From contig NZ_CP018153.1 in NCBI RefSeq assembly GCF_001889005.1, forward strand, positions 2,834,001 to 2,898,000: 64,000 nucleotides of DNA, written 5' to 3'. This document shows, one piece after another, positions 25,452 to 35,079 of the stretch. The DNA comes from Christiangramia salexigens (GTDB lineage Bacteria > Bacteroidota > Bacteroidia > Flavobacteriales > Flavobacteriaceae). Numbering within the stretch: the stretch's first letter is position 1; each line of letters opens with the position of its first letter. The notes beneath the pieces were generated by a model. That model ran no database searches, was not told where the DNA came from, and saw only the letters and a list, made by a program, of their open reading frames with translations. The position numbers and the translations under genes were made by a program.

Positions 25452-26804
25452 ATGGAACAGAACGATATTGCAGTAGGATTAGATATTGGGACAACGAAGA
25501 TTGTGGCTATGATAGGTCGCAAAAATGAGTATGGTAAGGTTGAGATTATTGGTATTGGAAAATCAAAGTCTCTTGGTGTACACAGAGGTGTGGTAAATAA
25601 TATTACGCAGACCATCCAGTCTATTCAGCAGGCAATACAGGAAGCAGAAGCCGATAGCGGCCTTAAGATTAGTGAGGTAGTTGTTGGGATTGCGGGACAA
25701 CATATTCGCAGTCTTCAGCATAGTGATTATATCACAAGACCTAATCCCGATGAAGTAATAGATGCAGACGATATTCATACCCTATGTAACCAGGTTCATA
25801 AACTGGTTATGCTGCCTGGAGAAGAGATCATACATGTGCTTCCTCAGGAATTTAAGGTAGACGGTCAGGCGGAAATTAAAGAGCCAATTGGAATGTATGG
25901 AGGCAGGCTTGAAGCAAACTTCCATGTAGTAGTGGGTCAGGTTTCTTCTATCAGGAATATTGGAAGATGTGTGAAAAGTGCCGGTCTGGAACTTTCTGCA
26001 GTAACACTGGAGCCACTTGCTTCGGCTAACGCAGTTTTAAGTCAGGAAGAAAAAGAAGCTGGTGTTGCGCTGATTGATATAGGTGGAGGTACCACAGACC
26101 TTGCGATTTTTAAGGATGGAATTATAAGGCATACAGCTGTTATTCCGTTTGGTGGTAACGTGATCACAGAAGATATCAAGGAAGGCTGTTCCATTATTGA
26201 AAAGCAGGCGGAGTTATTGAAGATAAAATTTGGATCTGCATGGCCCGGAGAAAATAAGGATAATGAGATCGTATCTATTCCGGGATTGAGAGGTAGAGAG
26301 CCAAAAGAGATCACATTGAAAAACCTTTCAAAGATCATTCATGCCCGTGTAGTAGAGATCATTGAGCAGGTTTATCTGGAGATTAAGAACTACGGTCATG
26401 ATGAGCAGAAAAAGAAACTCATCGCCGGACTGGTTCTTACCGGAGGTGGCGCACAGCTTAAGCATTTAAAGCAGCTTGCAGAATATATTACGGGGATGGA
26501 CACCAGGATTGGATTCCCTAACGAACACCTTGCCGGAACTAATGATTCAGAAACCACCAGCCCGGTTTATGCAACCGCAGTAGGATTGGTAATGAACAGT
26601 CTGGAAAAGAGTAAAAATAAATATCAGGAGGAAGCATCGCTTTCTAATGCACAGCCTGAAAGTACTTCAGAGGAGAATGATTCCGATTTTGAGGATAGAG
26701 ACGATGAAGTTCACGAACAGGAAACTTCTAAAAGGGTTGCCCGCAAAAGCATTTTTGATAAATGGGCAGAGAAGTTTAAAGATTTTTTAGATAACGCAGA
26801 GTAA
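25452..26804 (+). CDS. ftsA: Cell division protein FtsA
   Basis: 450-residue actin-like ATPase that tethers FtsZ to the membrane. Phosphate-1 loop GLDIGTTKIVAMIG at the N-terminus, phosphate-2 ALIDIGGGTTDLAIF, adenosine motif VLTGGGAQLKHL. After a disordered acidic linker (about residues 390-430) the protein ends in an amphipathic helix (SIFDKWAEKFKDFLDNAE), the expected membrane-targeting sequence. Confidence 0.96.
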   Translation: MEQNDIAVGLDIGTTKIVAMIGRKNEYGKVEIIGIGKSKSLGVHRGVVNNITQTIQSIQQAIQEAEADSGLKISEVVVGIAGQHIRSLQHSDYITRPNPDEVIDADDIHTLCNQVHKLVMLPGEEIIHVLPQEFKVDGQAEIKEPIGMYGGRLEANFHVVVGQVSSIRNIGRCVKSAGLELSAVTLEPLASANAVLSQEEKEAGVALIDIGGGTTDLAIFKDGIIRHTAVIPFGGNVITEDIKEGCSIIEKQAELLKIKFGSAWPGENKDNEIVSIPGLRGREPKEITLKNLSKIIHARVVEIIEQVYLEIKNYGHDEQKKKLIAGLVLTGGGAQLKHLKQLAEYITGMDTRIGFPNEHLAGTNDSETTSPVYATAVGLVMNSLEKSKNKYQEEASLSNAQPESTSEENDSDFEDRDDEVHEQETSKRVARKSIFDKWAEKFKDFLDNAE

Positions 26805-26830
26805 AAGATACAACCAGTAAAACAGAGTTT

Positions 26831-28828
26831 ATGAGCAGTACAGAATTTGGAGACATCTCATTCGATTTACCAAAGAACCAATCGAACGTCATCAAAGTGA
26901 TTGGAGTAGGTGGTGGAGGAAGCAACGCCATTAACCACATGTTCCAGTTGGGGATTAAAGGTGTTGATTTCGTGATATGCAACACAGATGCCCAGGCACT
27001 TGAGAACAGTCCGGTTCCAAATAAGATTCAGTTAGGGGTAACCTTAACAGAGGGTCTTGGTGCCGGTGCAAACCCGGAGATCGGGGAAAAAGCAGCCGTA
27101 GAAAGTTTCGAAGAGATCAAGCAAATGCTTGATTCCAATACCAAGATGGTATTTATCACTGCCGGAATGGGTGGTGGAACCGGAACAGGAGCTGCGCCGA
27201 TCATTGCCAAACAGGCAAAGGAGCTGGATATTCTAACTGTAGGAATAGTGACTATTCCTTTCCAGTTTGAAGGAAGGAACAGGAATGAACAAGCTCAACT
27301 GGGAGTTGAAAGATTAAGGTCTCATGTAGATTCACTTATTGTTATAAATAACAATAAACTTAGAGAGGTCTATGGTAACCTTGGATTTAAAGCAGGATTC
27401 TCTAAAGCAGATGAAGTACTTGCAACTGCTTCCAGAGGTATTGCTGAAGTTATTACACATCACTATACTCAGAATATTGACTTGCGTGATGCGAAAACGG
27501 TTCTAAGCAATAGTGGTACTGCTATAATGGGGTCTGCTCATGCCTCAGGAGCCAGCAGGGCTACCGATGCCATAATGAAGGCTCTAGACTCTCCGTTGTT
27601 AAATGATAATAAGATTACCGGCGCTAAAAATGTTTTACTGCTTATTGTATCCGGTAATGAAGAGATCACTATTGATGAAATTGGAGAGATCAATGACCAT
27701 ATTCAACTTGAAGCCGGTCATAGTGCCAATATCATTATGGGGGTTGGTGAAGATGAGTCTCTGGAAGATGCCATAGCTGTTACGATCATCGCAACTGGTT
27801 TTGATGTGGAACAACAGAATGAGATCACAAATACTGAAACAAAAAAGATCATTCATACTTTGGAAGATGAACAAAGAGCTGAGCATGATCTTTCTCCAAA
27901 ACAATCTGCACCTGTTTCTGAGCCAATTCAGAATAATGTTCAGGATTCAGCTGAACCAGAGATGAAGCAAGAGACTCAGGAAAAAGAGTCTAAAATAGTT
28001 CATACTCTGGATGACTCTGTAGAGGAAGTGGATGAAGTAGGACGGGTTCACTCAAAGGAAGATGATAATTTAAAGACTCCGGATTTCGCAAGAAAAATGG
28101 ATGTGGTGTATGATGAGATCGATCCGGACGAATTTATTATAAACGATACCAGCGAGGAAGCAAAAGGTATTGAGGTTAATGAGCCCGAAGAAGTAAAGAC
28201 CGAAAGTGAAGATCAATTCATGTTTACTTTTGATATTCCTTTAAACAAGCAGGAAGAAAAAGAGCCTTCAGAAACTCCTCAGTCTAAAGAAGTGAAGAAA
28301 CATAGTCTTTACGAAGAAGAGGAAAAGGAAGCAAGGAACATTAAAGTGAATGAGCCGGTAGAAATTATTCCGGTAACTGAAAGTTCTGCACAGGGAATTA
28401 AGCGCTATAGCCTTGATGATTATATGGAGATGGAGCAACGTCTTGAAAACTCTAAGGCACCACAAAAGAAACAGGAAGAAAGGGACGAGACCATAGAGCT
28501 TAAAAAGAAGACGGTAGAGCCTAAACCTGAAGTGGAAAGAAATACGGATGACAATAATCCTTTTGACAATCCTATTTCTTCAGAAGTTGTTCGTCAAAGA
28601 ACGGCAGAGCGTAAGGCTAAAATGAAAGAATTCAATTATAAATTCCGTACCGGTTCATCTCAGATCGATGAGATCGAGAAACAACCGGCGTATAAAAGAG
28701 CAGGAATTGAATTGGATAACAGTAAGCCGGGTGAAGGAAAACTATCAAGAACAAGCATAGAACAGGATGAGAATAACGATCTTCATTTTAGAAGAAATAA
28801 TTCTTTCCTTCATGATAATGTGGATTAG
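26831..28828 (+). CDS. ftsZ: Cell division GTPase FtsZ with a long repeat-bearing C-terminal linker
   Basis: 665 residues, far longer than the usual 380 or so. GTPase core in residues 1-330: GVGGGGSNAINHM (25-36), the tubulin signature GGGTGTG (114-120) and the synergy-loop region. Residues 330-665 form an acidic, Lys/Glu-rich linker with imperfect repeated phrases (IHTLEDEQ and VHTLDDSV; GIEVNEPEEV and NIKVNEPVEI; KHSLYEEEE and RYSLDDYMEME). The final peptide, with FRRNNSFLHD, is a plausible tail for FtsA binding. Last gene of the dcw cluster, closed by a strong terminator. Confidence 0.97.
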   Translation: MSSTEFGDISFDLPKNQSNVIKVIGVGGGGSNAINHMFQLGIKGVDFVICNTDAQALENSPVPNKIQLGVTLTEGLGAGANPEIGEKAAVESFEEIKQMLDSNTKMVFITAGMGGGTGTGAAPIIAKQAKELDILTVGIVTIPFQFEGRNRNEQAQLGVERLRSHVDSLIVINNNKLREVYGNLGFKAGFSKADEVLATASRGIAEVITHHYTQNIDLRDAKTVLSNSGTAIMGSAHASGASRATDAIMKALDSPLLNDNKITGAKNVLLLIVSGNEEITIDEIGEINDHIQLEAGHSANIIMGVGEDESLEDAIAVTIIATGFDVEQQNEITNTETKKIIHTLEDEQRAEHDLSPKQSAPVSEPIQNNVQDSAEPEMKQETQEKESKIVHTLDDSVEEVDEVGRVHSKEDDNLKTPDFARKMDVVYDEIDPDEFIINDTSEEAKGIEVNEPEEVKTESEDQFMFTFDIPLNKQEEKEPSETPQSKEVKKHSLYEEEEKEARNIKVNEPVEIIPVTESSAQGIKRYSLDDYMEMEQRLENSKAPQKKQEERDETIELKKKTVEPKPEVERNTDDNNPFDNPISSEVVRQRTAERKAKMKEFNYKFRTGSSQIDEIEKQPAYKRAGIELDNSKPGEGKLSRTSIEQDENNDLHFRRNNSFLHDNVD

Positions 28829-28845
28829 GAAAAAAATCCAAGCAT

Positions 28846-28877
28846 AAAAAAAGGTGCCCATTGGGCACCTTTTTTTA
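28846..28877. terminator. Bidirectional terminator closing the dcw cluster
   Basis: A7, AGGTGCCCA / TGGGCACCT stem, T7. Runs on both sides serve ftsZ and the convergent small membrane protein gene. Confidence 0.9.
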
Positions 28878-28901
28878 TCGTAAAATTTAAGCGGTTAAGA
28901 C

Positions 28902-29105
28902 TTAATTCTGGTTTTGCATTTGTACTTCATCGGTATCTTTTCTGTACTTAAGCATAGAGATCCCTGCAAGAAAAAATATAAAACCAAGAATGGATAAAGC
29001 CCATGGATTCAACATTAAAGCAAGGCTTCCAAAAAGTCCTAAAACTCCCATTACAAGAGCTATAGCTCCACCAATGGTCATTATTAAAGCCAAAATCTTA
29101 ATCAT
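28902..29105 (-). CDS. Small two-segment membrane protein
   Basis: 67 residues with two hydrophobic segments (ILALIMTIGGAIALVMGVLG and ALSILGFIFFLAGISML) joined by a short loop and ending in a charged tail. No family recognised. Codon use and a clean gap to its neighbours support a real gene, but with such a short sequence this is moderate. Confidence 0.6.
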   Translation of the reverse strand: MIKILALIMTIGGAIALVMGVLGLFGSLALMLNPWALSILGFIFFLAGISMLKYRKDTDEVQMQNQN

Positions 29106-29211
29106 AATTTATAGTTATTGGTTATTCTGATTAAAATTAGCTAAAGAATCTTTTTGGTTTTAAATATTAACAAACTTTACCACAGACCCTTAAAATGGTC
29201 TTATATTTTTC

Positions 29212-29769
29212 TTAGTTCCAATAAATCATGAAATATTTGATCTTTGCATCATCCGGGATTTGTGAAGCCATGATCTTTCCATCTGTATCATATCTAAGAC
29301 TGGTAGGTAGTTGAGTTTTATCTATAGTGATATATGCATTGATCTCATCAATGAATACTACCGCAGCATTTATCGTGTTTTCTATTCTTGAAATATTGTA
29401 ATTCTCTACGATATCCTTGAAAGTGCTCTTTACACTTAGGCCTTGTTTAGTTTCAAATCTTGGATCAATGATTCTTATGTAGCCTATAGTGCTTGTAGAA
29501 TCGAATTCCTGAAGAGGCTCCAGATTCATCAATGCCTGTCCCTGCTTATCATAGATCTTGATCTCATCTGTAGAACGTAGTTGCTCCGGTCCGCTGGTTT
29601 GACGTACAATACTATCACCCTTAAAAATGGAGTCCAGCTGATTTATCTTCACATCTTTTTTTAGAACTCCTACCTGAGAAGATGTAATAAGAAAAGGATT
29701 TTCATTTTCATTGGAACAAGAGGTTAGACCGATACTTAAGCCAAGAACTAATAAAACTCTTTTGTACAT
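29212..29769 (-). CDS. Hypothetical lipoprotein
   Basis: 185 residues with a signal peptide and lipobox LTSC (Cys18), so predicted to be anchored in the membrane. The mature part has a strand-rich pattern (VGVLKKDVKINQLDSIF, then IRIIDPRF, and AAVVFIDEINAYITIDK). No family recognised. It lies 18 bases downstream of the HerA-like ATPase gene in the same direction. Confidence 0.75.
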   Translation of the reverse strand: MYKRVLLVLGLSIGLTSCSNENENPFLITSSQVGVLKKDVKINQLDSIFKGDSIVRQTSGPEQLRSTDEIKIYDKQGQALMNLEPLQEFDSTSTIGYIRIIDPRFETKQGLSVKSTFKDIVENYNISRIENTINAAVVFIDEINAYITIDKTQLPTSLRYDTDGKIMASQIPDDAKIKYFMIYWN

Positions 29770-29787
29770 ATTTAATAAGTTGGATTT

Positions 29788-31308
29788 TTATTTTAAAAAT
29801 TTGTTCAATATACCAAGTACACCTCTAACAAAGGTAGCACTTGTCAATACTTTTATTATAGCGCCTTCGGTACTCGATTTTTTCTTTCTCGAAGTCGTTT
29901 TGCTTACTACTTTGCGTTCAGATTTGGCTTTTTCCTGAGCCTCTTCTTGTTCTGCCTCTTCGATCTTTTTATTCAGGATCTCATAGGCACTTTCTCTGTC
30001 CAGTTCCTCATTGTATTTTTCTACAAGATCAGAGTTTTCTATAAGTTCTTCCAGTTCCAGGTCGCTTAGAATATCCATTCTGCTCATTGGTGCTCTTAAC
30101 ATTGTGGCAGCCAATGGGGAAGGACGTCCTTTTTCATCTAATGCCGAAACAAGGGCTTCACCAATACCTAACGATGTAAGCATATTTTTGGTATCGTAAA
30201 ATTCTGAAATCGGATAATTTTCTGCAGCCAATTTGATCGCTTTACGGTCTTTCGCTGTAAAGGCTCTTAGGGCATGTTGTATTTTCAGTCCTAGCTGCCC
30301 TAATACTTCTTCAGGAACATCGGCAGGATTCTGGGTAACAAAATAGATCCCCACTCCCTTGGACCGAATCAGTTTGATGATACTTTCAATCTGATTGAGT
30401 AAAGCTTCTGAAGCCTGATCAAAGATCAAATGAGCTTCATCGATGAACATCACAAGTTCAGGTTTGTCACTATCACCTTTTTCAGGGAAAGTGGTATAGA
30501 TCTCAGCAAGTAGGCTCAACATGAAAGTTGAGAACAGACTTGGTTTATCCTGTATATCTGTTAAGCGTAAAATATTTACAATACCCAATCCATCTTTTGT
30601 TTTCCGCAATAGATCTGCAACATCAAAGGATCTTTCTCCGAAGAATTTGTCTCCGCCCTGTTGCTCCAGGGATACAATTTTTCTAAGAATTGCCCCTGTA
30701 GAAGCCGGAGAAATTCTTCCATAATCTTTCTGAATATCATCCTTGCCTTCTTGGGTTGAATATTGAACGATCTTCTTAAGGTCCTTTAGATCAAGTAATG
30801 GTAGTTTATGATCATCACAGTATTTGAAAATGATCGCGAGTATGCCGGTTTGCGTAGAGGTTAAATTGAGAATTCGCGACAAAAGTACTGGTCCAAATTC
30901 ACTAACCGTTGCCCTGAGTCTGATCCCGTCCTGGTCGGATAAAGTAAGGATCTCTACAGGTGATTTTTTAGGAGTAAACGGGAAGTTCAATAATTTGTGG
31001 CGCTCATCAATAAAGTCTGCACCCTCGGCCGGCTGCGCTATTCCACTTAGATCTCCTTTTACATCCATTAGAAGAACGGGTACCCCTTTTTCTGAAAGGT
31101 TCTCCGATATGATCTGAAGTGTCTTGGACTTTCCGGTGCCGGTCGCGCCGGCGATAAGTCCGTGACGATTCATGGTCTTCAGAGGGATCTTTACAGCGGC
31201 TTCAGAGAAGACTTCGCCTTCGTACATTCCGGCTCCCAGATAGATATAATCACCCTTGGGCTTATAGCCTTCAGCTATATGTTTTACGAAACTTTCCTTT
31301 TTACTCAT
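29788..31308 (-). CDS. HerA-like ATPase, DUF853 family (YjgR-like)
   Basis: 506-residue cytosolic P-loop ATPase. Walker A GATGTGKSKT at residues 54-63, Walker B LVMFIDEAHLIF, and a sensor stretch GIYFVTQNPADVPEEVLGQLG. The C-terminal 50 residues are Lys/Glu-rich and basic at the end. Members resemble HerA/FtsK motor proteins; the cellular role of this branch is not established. It sits 11 bases after the LD-carboxypeptidase gene. Confidence 0.9.
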   Translation of the reverse strand: MSKKESFVKHIAEGYKPKGDYIYLGAGMYEGEVFSEAAVKIPLKTMNRHGLIAGATGTGKSKTLQIISENLSEKGVPVLLMDVKGDLSGIAQPAEGADFIDERHKLLNFPFTPKKSPVEILTLSDQDGIRLRATVSEFGPVLLSRILNLTSTQTGILAIIFKYCDDHKLPLLDLKDLKKIVQYSTQEGKDDIQKDYGRISPASTGAILRKIVSLEQQGGDKFFGERSFDVADLLRKTKDGLGIVNILRLTDIQDKPSLFSTFMLSLLAEIYTTFPEKGDSDKPELVMFIDEAHLIFDQASEALLNQIESIIKLIRSKGVGIYFVTQNPADVPEEVLGQLGLKIQHALRAFTAKDRKAIKLAAENYPISEFYDTKNMLTSLGIGEALVSALDEKGRPSPLAATMLRAPMSRMDILSDLELEELIENSDLVEKYNEELDRESAYEILNKKIEEAEQEEAQEKAKSERKVVSKTTSRKKKSSTEGAIIKVLTSATFVRGVLGILNKFLK

Positions 31309-31319
31309 TTTATTATGAA

Positions 31320-32375
31320 TTAATTTACTGCGGGATCAAGAAGCTGAATGCTGCCTGCTTCTGCGTTCATTTCGGCTTTAATACCATTTGGGATAGTGCT
31401 GTTTTCATCTATATGTCCAATCATTGCTCCCGAAAATGCAGGAATTCCTAAAGGTTTGATATAGTGATCCATGACCTCTTCCATAGTTAGAGATCCATAT
31501 CCACTGCCTCCCGGATCACAGGCATTGCATTTTCCAAAAACAAAGCCGGATATTTCCTCCAGAACACCGCCTAATTTTAATTGAGACATCATCCGGTCTA
31601 CGGCATAGATCTTTTCTCCGATATCTTCAAGGTATAAAATTTTGTTTTTCCAATTTTTTGGAAAATATGGAGTTCCCATAAGGGATGTTAGTACAGATAG
31701 ATTTCCCCCAAGCAATTCTCCAGTCGCTTTGCCGGTTTGAATAGTTCTAATTCTGTTATTGGTTTGGGTAAACAGGTTTCCTTTGATCTGCGGATTCGTG
31801 TAGGTAAGGCTCTCGGCCTCAAAAAGTAATCTTTGAAAGTAATCGAAACTAAACTGATTCCAGCTGGAAACAGCTACCGGACCATGAAAGGTAACAAGAC
31901 CCGTTTTTCTATATATCGCAAGGTGTAATGCAGTAATGTCACTGTATCCTACAAAGACTTTTGGGTTTTCTGAGATGCTTTTATAATCCAGTTTGTCGAG
32001 TATTCGGGCAGAGCCGGATCCGCCACGAAGGGCAATAATTCCATGTATATTCTTATCGCGGAACATTTCGTTTAATTCTTCCGCTCTCTCATGATCGGTT
32101 CCCGCAAGATGACCGTAACGGCTCCTGGTATATTTTCCAAATTTGACGTTCAAACCCATAGCTTCAAAGCTTTCCCTTGCAATTTCATAAGGTTCAGATT
32201 CAAAAATGGCTCCGGCAGGACTCACTATTCCAATAGTGTCACCTTTCTTTAAAGCCTTTGGTTTTATTGTTTTTTCGTTGGAGAAAACAGGAAAATCAGC
32301 ATTTGTCCCAAAGGATAACAAAGGGTAGCTTAGGCCGGTAATTCCTAATTGATAAACGAAATTTCTTCTTTTCAT
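31320..32375 (-). CDS. LD-carboxypeptidase, S66 family
   Basis: 351 residues with a probable export signal (start MKRRNFVYQLGITGLSYPLL). It cleaves the L,D bond between residues 3 and 4 of muropeptides, or in the related MccF the microcin C link. The nucleophile is the Ser in VFVGYSDITALH; GALRGGSGSARIL-type stretch (IIALRGGSGSARI) and GHIDENSTIPNG, with the catalytic His, are visible. LdcA is normally cytosolic, so an exported form in Bacteroidota is of interest. Same direction as the PBP4 gene 57 bases upstream. Confidence 0.9.
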   Translation of the reverse strand: MKRRNFVYQLGITGLSYPLLSFGTNADFPVFSNEKTIKPKALKKGDTIGIVSPAGAIFESEPYEIARESFEAMGLNVKFGKYTRSRYGHLAGTDHERAEELNEMFRDKNIHGIIALRGGSGSARILDKLDYKSISENPKVFVGYSDITALHLAIYRKTGLVTFHGPVAVSSWNQFSFDYFQRLLFEAESLTYTNPQIKGNLFTQTNNRIRTIQTGKATGELLGGNLSVLTSLMGTPYFPKNWKNKILYLEDIGEKIYAVDRMMSQLKLGGVLEEISGFVFGKCNACDPGGSGYGSLTMEEVMDHYIKPLGIPAFSGAMIGHIDENSTIPNGIKAEMNAEAGSIQLLDPAVN

Positions 32376-32431
32376 AGGAGATGATGAATTGTCTTAATCC
32401 GAAAGTAGCGAATATTTATCAGTTTAAGAAT

Positions 32432-33721
32432 TCAATATTTATTTCTAACCCCGGTAAGGATCTCTTCCATCCTTGTTTTAAGTAATTGAGATGGCTGAGT
32501 GTAATTTGAATTCATAAAGCTAAAGATTAAAAATTTACCAGATCTTGAGATCATATAGCCACTAAGGCTATAATTGTTTCGTAAACTTCCTGATTTTGCA
32601 AAAATAAAGGCTGGAGTTTCGGTAAACATCCCTTTTAAAGTTCCCGAGCTGCCTCCTGTGGGAAATAACTTCGTAAGATCATCTTCACTTCGCTCCTGAT
32701 GAATTTTGTCTAAGACAAACACGAGACTTCTCGGGGTTAATAGATTATATCTTGATAGCCCGGAACCATCAACCCAATAGATTTCGTCTTTCAGACCTTT
32801 TAGAAAGCTTTTTTTTATGTTATTAATTGCCTTTTCTGCTTTTAATGTATCGCTCAGCTGGTGAGCAGCCATTAAAAGGATCTGTTCTGCTATAAAATTG
32901 TCGCTCTCATGCAACATTTCTTTATACAGCGTATCCATGGATATGGTTTTTAGTTCCTTGTCAAGTATGATGGATGCATCATTTTTAATAACTTGAATAG
33001 GCTTTTTTAGACTGTCGCTTAATAATTGAAGACTTAATTCTTGCGAGGTTTTAAAAGGGCTTTGCCTGGAATAGGTTTCTGGTACGTCCTTCGGTAAATG
33101 AAACAAATTTGCATCAATAGATCTCATTGGTGTACTAACCAAATCCGTATAATGAACGCAATCCTGAAAATAAGATGGAATGGATAAAAGCTCTTCTTTT
33201 TGATTTTCATGTTTAAAAGTAACGAGGTTGCCATAGATTGGAAAAGCAGATCGCTCTGCAGCAAAGGCGTAATTATAATCGTCCCAGGCCCAGCCGGGAC
33301 CATAAAATTCATCGTTCCAGTTTGAATTTATATAGTATAATTTTCTCTTACTTGTTTTTAGGAAGTTATGAGCTGTAGAATCGTTGAATTTCGGATTCAA
33401 AAAGGAAGGGTCTCCCGTGGAGGAAAAAATTAGCGAATCACCTTTGATACTGTATTTGAATGTGACCACCGAATCATTTAGGCTTTTTAATCCGGCATAG
33501 AAGGTGAGGATCTTGGTATTCGAGGCAGGGGTAAAATATTTATCGGCATTGTATTCAAAGAGTGTTTTCTTAGCAGCCGGGTCGTAAACTATCAGGGCAG
33601 ATTGAGCTTGTTTGAAAACCTTGTCTTTTTTTATAACTTTTTTAAATCCCGGAGCGCAGGAATTTAGGATTACTAAACTTATAAGACACAGGATTATATA
33701 ATTGAAAGAGTTTGTATTCAA
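32432..33721 (-). CDS. dacB: Lipoprotein D-alanyl-D-alanine carboxypeptidase (PBP4, S13 family)
   Basis: 429 residues. Signal with lipobox LNSC (Cys22) anchors it to the membrane. Penicillin-binding motifs: ASNTK (SxxK), GSGLSRYN (SxN context) and AKSGSLRNNYSLSG (KTG equivalent KSG). Domain order fits the S13 family, which trims or cleaves crosslinks in the periplasm. The lipid anchor is a flavobacterial variation. Part of a run of envelope genes. Confidence 0.88.
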   Translation of the reverse strand: MNTNSFNYIILCLISLVILNSCAPGFKKVIKKDKVFKQAQSALIVYDPAAKKTLFEYNADKYFTPASNTKILTFYAGLKSLNDSVVTFKYSIKGDSLIFSSTGDPSFLNPKFNDSTAHNFLKTSKRKLYYINSNWNDEFYGPGWAWDDYNYAFAAERSAFPIYGNLVTFKHENQKEELLSIPSYFQDCVHYTDLVSTPMRSIDANLFHLPKDVPETYSRQSPFKTSQELSLQLLSDSLKKPIQVIKNDASIILDKELKTISMDTLYKEMLHESDNFIAEQILLMAAHQLSDTLKAEKAINNIKKSFLKGLKDEIYWVDGSGLSRYNLLTPRSLVFVLDKIHQERSEDDLTKLFPTGGSSGTLKGMFTETPAFIFAKSGSLRNNYSLSGYMISRSGKFLIFSFMNSNYTQPSQLLKTRMEEILTGVRNKY

Positions 33722-33827
33722 GCCAGATATAATTTTAAATTAAATATAGGTTTAAATTTTCTTGAAATCCAAGGCCAGCCTTAGTAGAACTTAATTCAAT
33801 TGATTATTCAACCTGAAAGATTATAAC

Positions 33828-33835
33828 TATCTTTG
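33828..33835 (+). promoter_or_regulatory. -7 promoter element (TATCTTTG) for queE
   Basis: Perfect TAnnTTTG match only 7 bases before the queE ATG, implying a very short leader. A TTG at 33800-33802 is 25 bases upstream, slightly long. Confidence 0.5.
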
Positions 33836-33841
33836 CAGGCT

Positions 33842-34474
33842 ATGATTTCAGAAGAAACTAAGCAGCTGGTTGATAAGGGAGTTATGCTCCCGTTGATGGA
33901 GGAATTTTATACCATACAGGGAGAAGGATACCATAAAGGAACCGCTGCGTATTTTATTAGGATTGGAGGCTGTGATGTTGGCTGTCATTGGTGTGATGTA
34001 AAGGAGAGCTGGGATGCAGAAGTTCATCCACCAACACCTGTGGGGCAGATTGTTGAGAATGCTGTGAAATACAGTAAAACGATCGTGATTACAGGTGGAG
34101 AACCTCTAACCTGGGATATGACCGAATTAACCGGTAATTTAAAAAAGCAGGGTTGTGATATTCATATCGAAACTTCAGGTGCCTATGAGCTAACAGGTGA
34201 ATGGGACTGGATCTGTCTTTCACCTAAAAAAATAAAATTGCCTACCAAAGAGATCTATCCGCTAGCTAACGAGCTTAAGGTGATCGTATTTAATAAGCAT
34301 GATCTAAAATTTGCTGAAGAGCAGGCAGCTAAGGTAAGTGATGATTGTATTCTTTACCTGCAACCGGAATGGAGTAACAGAGAAAAAATGATCCCATTAA
34401 TTGTGGATTATGTCATGAAAAATCCTAAATGGAAGGTTTCTCTTCAAACACATAAATATCTTAATATACCATAA
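33842..34474 (+). CDS. queE: 7-carboxy-7-deazaguanine synthase QueE
   Basis: Radical SAM enzyme that makes 7-carboxy-7-deazaguanine in queuosine biosynthesis. 210 residues from ATG 33842; an in-frame TTG nine bases earlier overlaps the promoter. The iron-sulfur site is CDVGCHWC (CxxxCxxC) preceded by the conserved FYTIQGEGYHKGTAAYF, with ITGGEPLTWDM downstream. Other queuosine genes are not in this window. Confidence 0.94.
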   Translation: MISEETKQLVDKGVMLPLMEEFYTIQGEGYHKGTAAYFIRIGGCDVGCHWCDVKESWDAEVHPPTPVGQIVENAVKYSKTIVITGGEPLTWDMTELTGNLKKQGCDIHIETSGAYELTGEWDWICLSPKKIKLPTKEIYPLANELKVIVFNKHDLKFAEEQAAKVSDDCILYLQPEWSNREKMIPLIVDYVMKNPKWKVSLQTHKYLNIP

Positions 34475-34505
34475 AAAAAGCGCTCCTTTAAGGAGCGCTT
34501 TTTTT
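34474..34505. terminator. Bidirectional terminator between queE and the DUF2911 gene
   Basis: A7, GCGCTCCTT / AAGGAGCGC stem, T7. Confidence 0.9.
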
Positions 34506-34521
34506 AGTTTTCGTTATAAAA

Positions 34522-35079
34522 CTATTTAATGTTTTTGAATGGAACTTTTACATATTTATCGTCCCATCCAATTAAAAGGTCTACACCTTCTGCAGTTTCC
34601 TCGAAAGCCATTGAAAGTGCTTCAATAGTATTTTTAGAATCTCTTACAGGTACATTTATACGAACCTTGTCTTCTTCATCTGTATATTCATAAGCACCCC
34701 AGGTATTCGTACTGTTGTTAAGAATTACAGTCCATTCTTTTTCATTTGGAATGGTGTAAAGGCTATAAGTTCCGGCTTTAACTGTAACATCTGCTATTTT
34801 CATATCTGTAAAAAGTGTAAGCTCTGTTGCTTCATTGGCTCCGGTTCTCCAAACCTTTCCATAAGGAACAAGCTTGCCAAAAACTTCTCTTTCTCTTTTC
34901 TGAGGGCGGCTATAAATGATTCGTGCAACAGCCTTGTCCTCCTTATTGCGAAACATTGCCATGTCCATAGGACTGGCATCAAGCTTAGAAAAGTTTGGTG
35001 ATTCTTTTTCCTGAGCATTAACAGGATTAATGCCAATTAAGCAGATCATTGCAAATGCTCCAAGAATTAATTTTTTCAT
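34522..35079 (-). CDS. Secreted DUF2911 protein
   Basis: 185 residues with a signal peptide ending VNAQEK. The mature part has the DUF2911 stretch: RIIYSRPQKREREVFGKLVP, YGKVWRTGANEATEL, GTYSLYTIPNEKEWTVILN and WGAYEYTDEED. The function is not known; the family is common in Bacteroidota periplasms. Monocistronic, with terminator at its 3' side and an AT-rich 259-base upstream region shared with asnB. Confidence 0.88.
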   Translation of the reverse strand: MKKLILGAFAMICLIGINPVNAQEKESPNFSKLDASPMDMAMFRNKEDKAVARIIYSRPQKREREVFGKLVPYGKVWRTGANEATELTLFTDMKIADVTVKAGTYSLYTIPNEKEWTVILNNSTNTWGAYEYTDEEDKVRINVPVRDSKNTIEALSMAFEETAEGVDLLIGWDDKYVKVPFKNIK

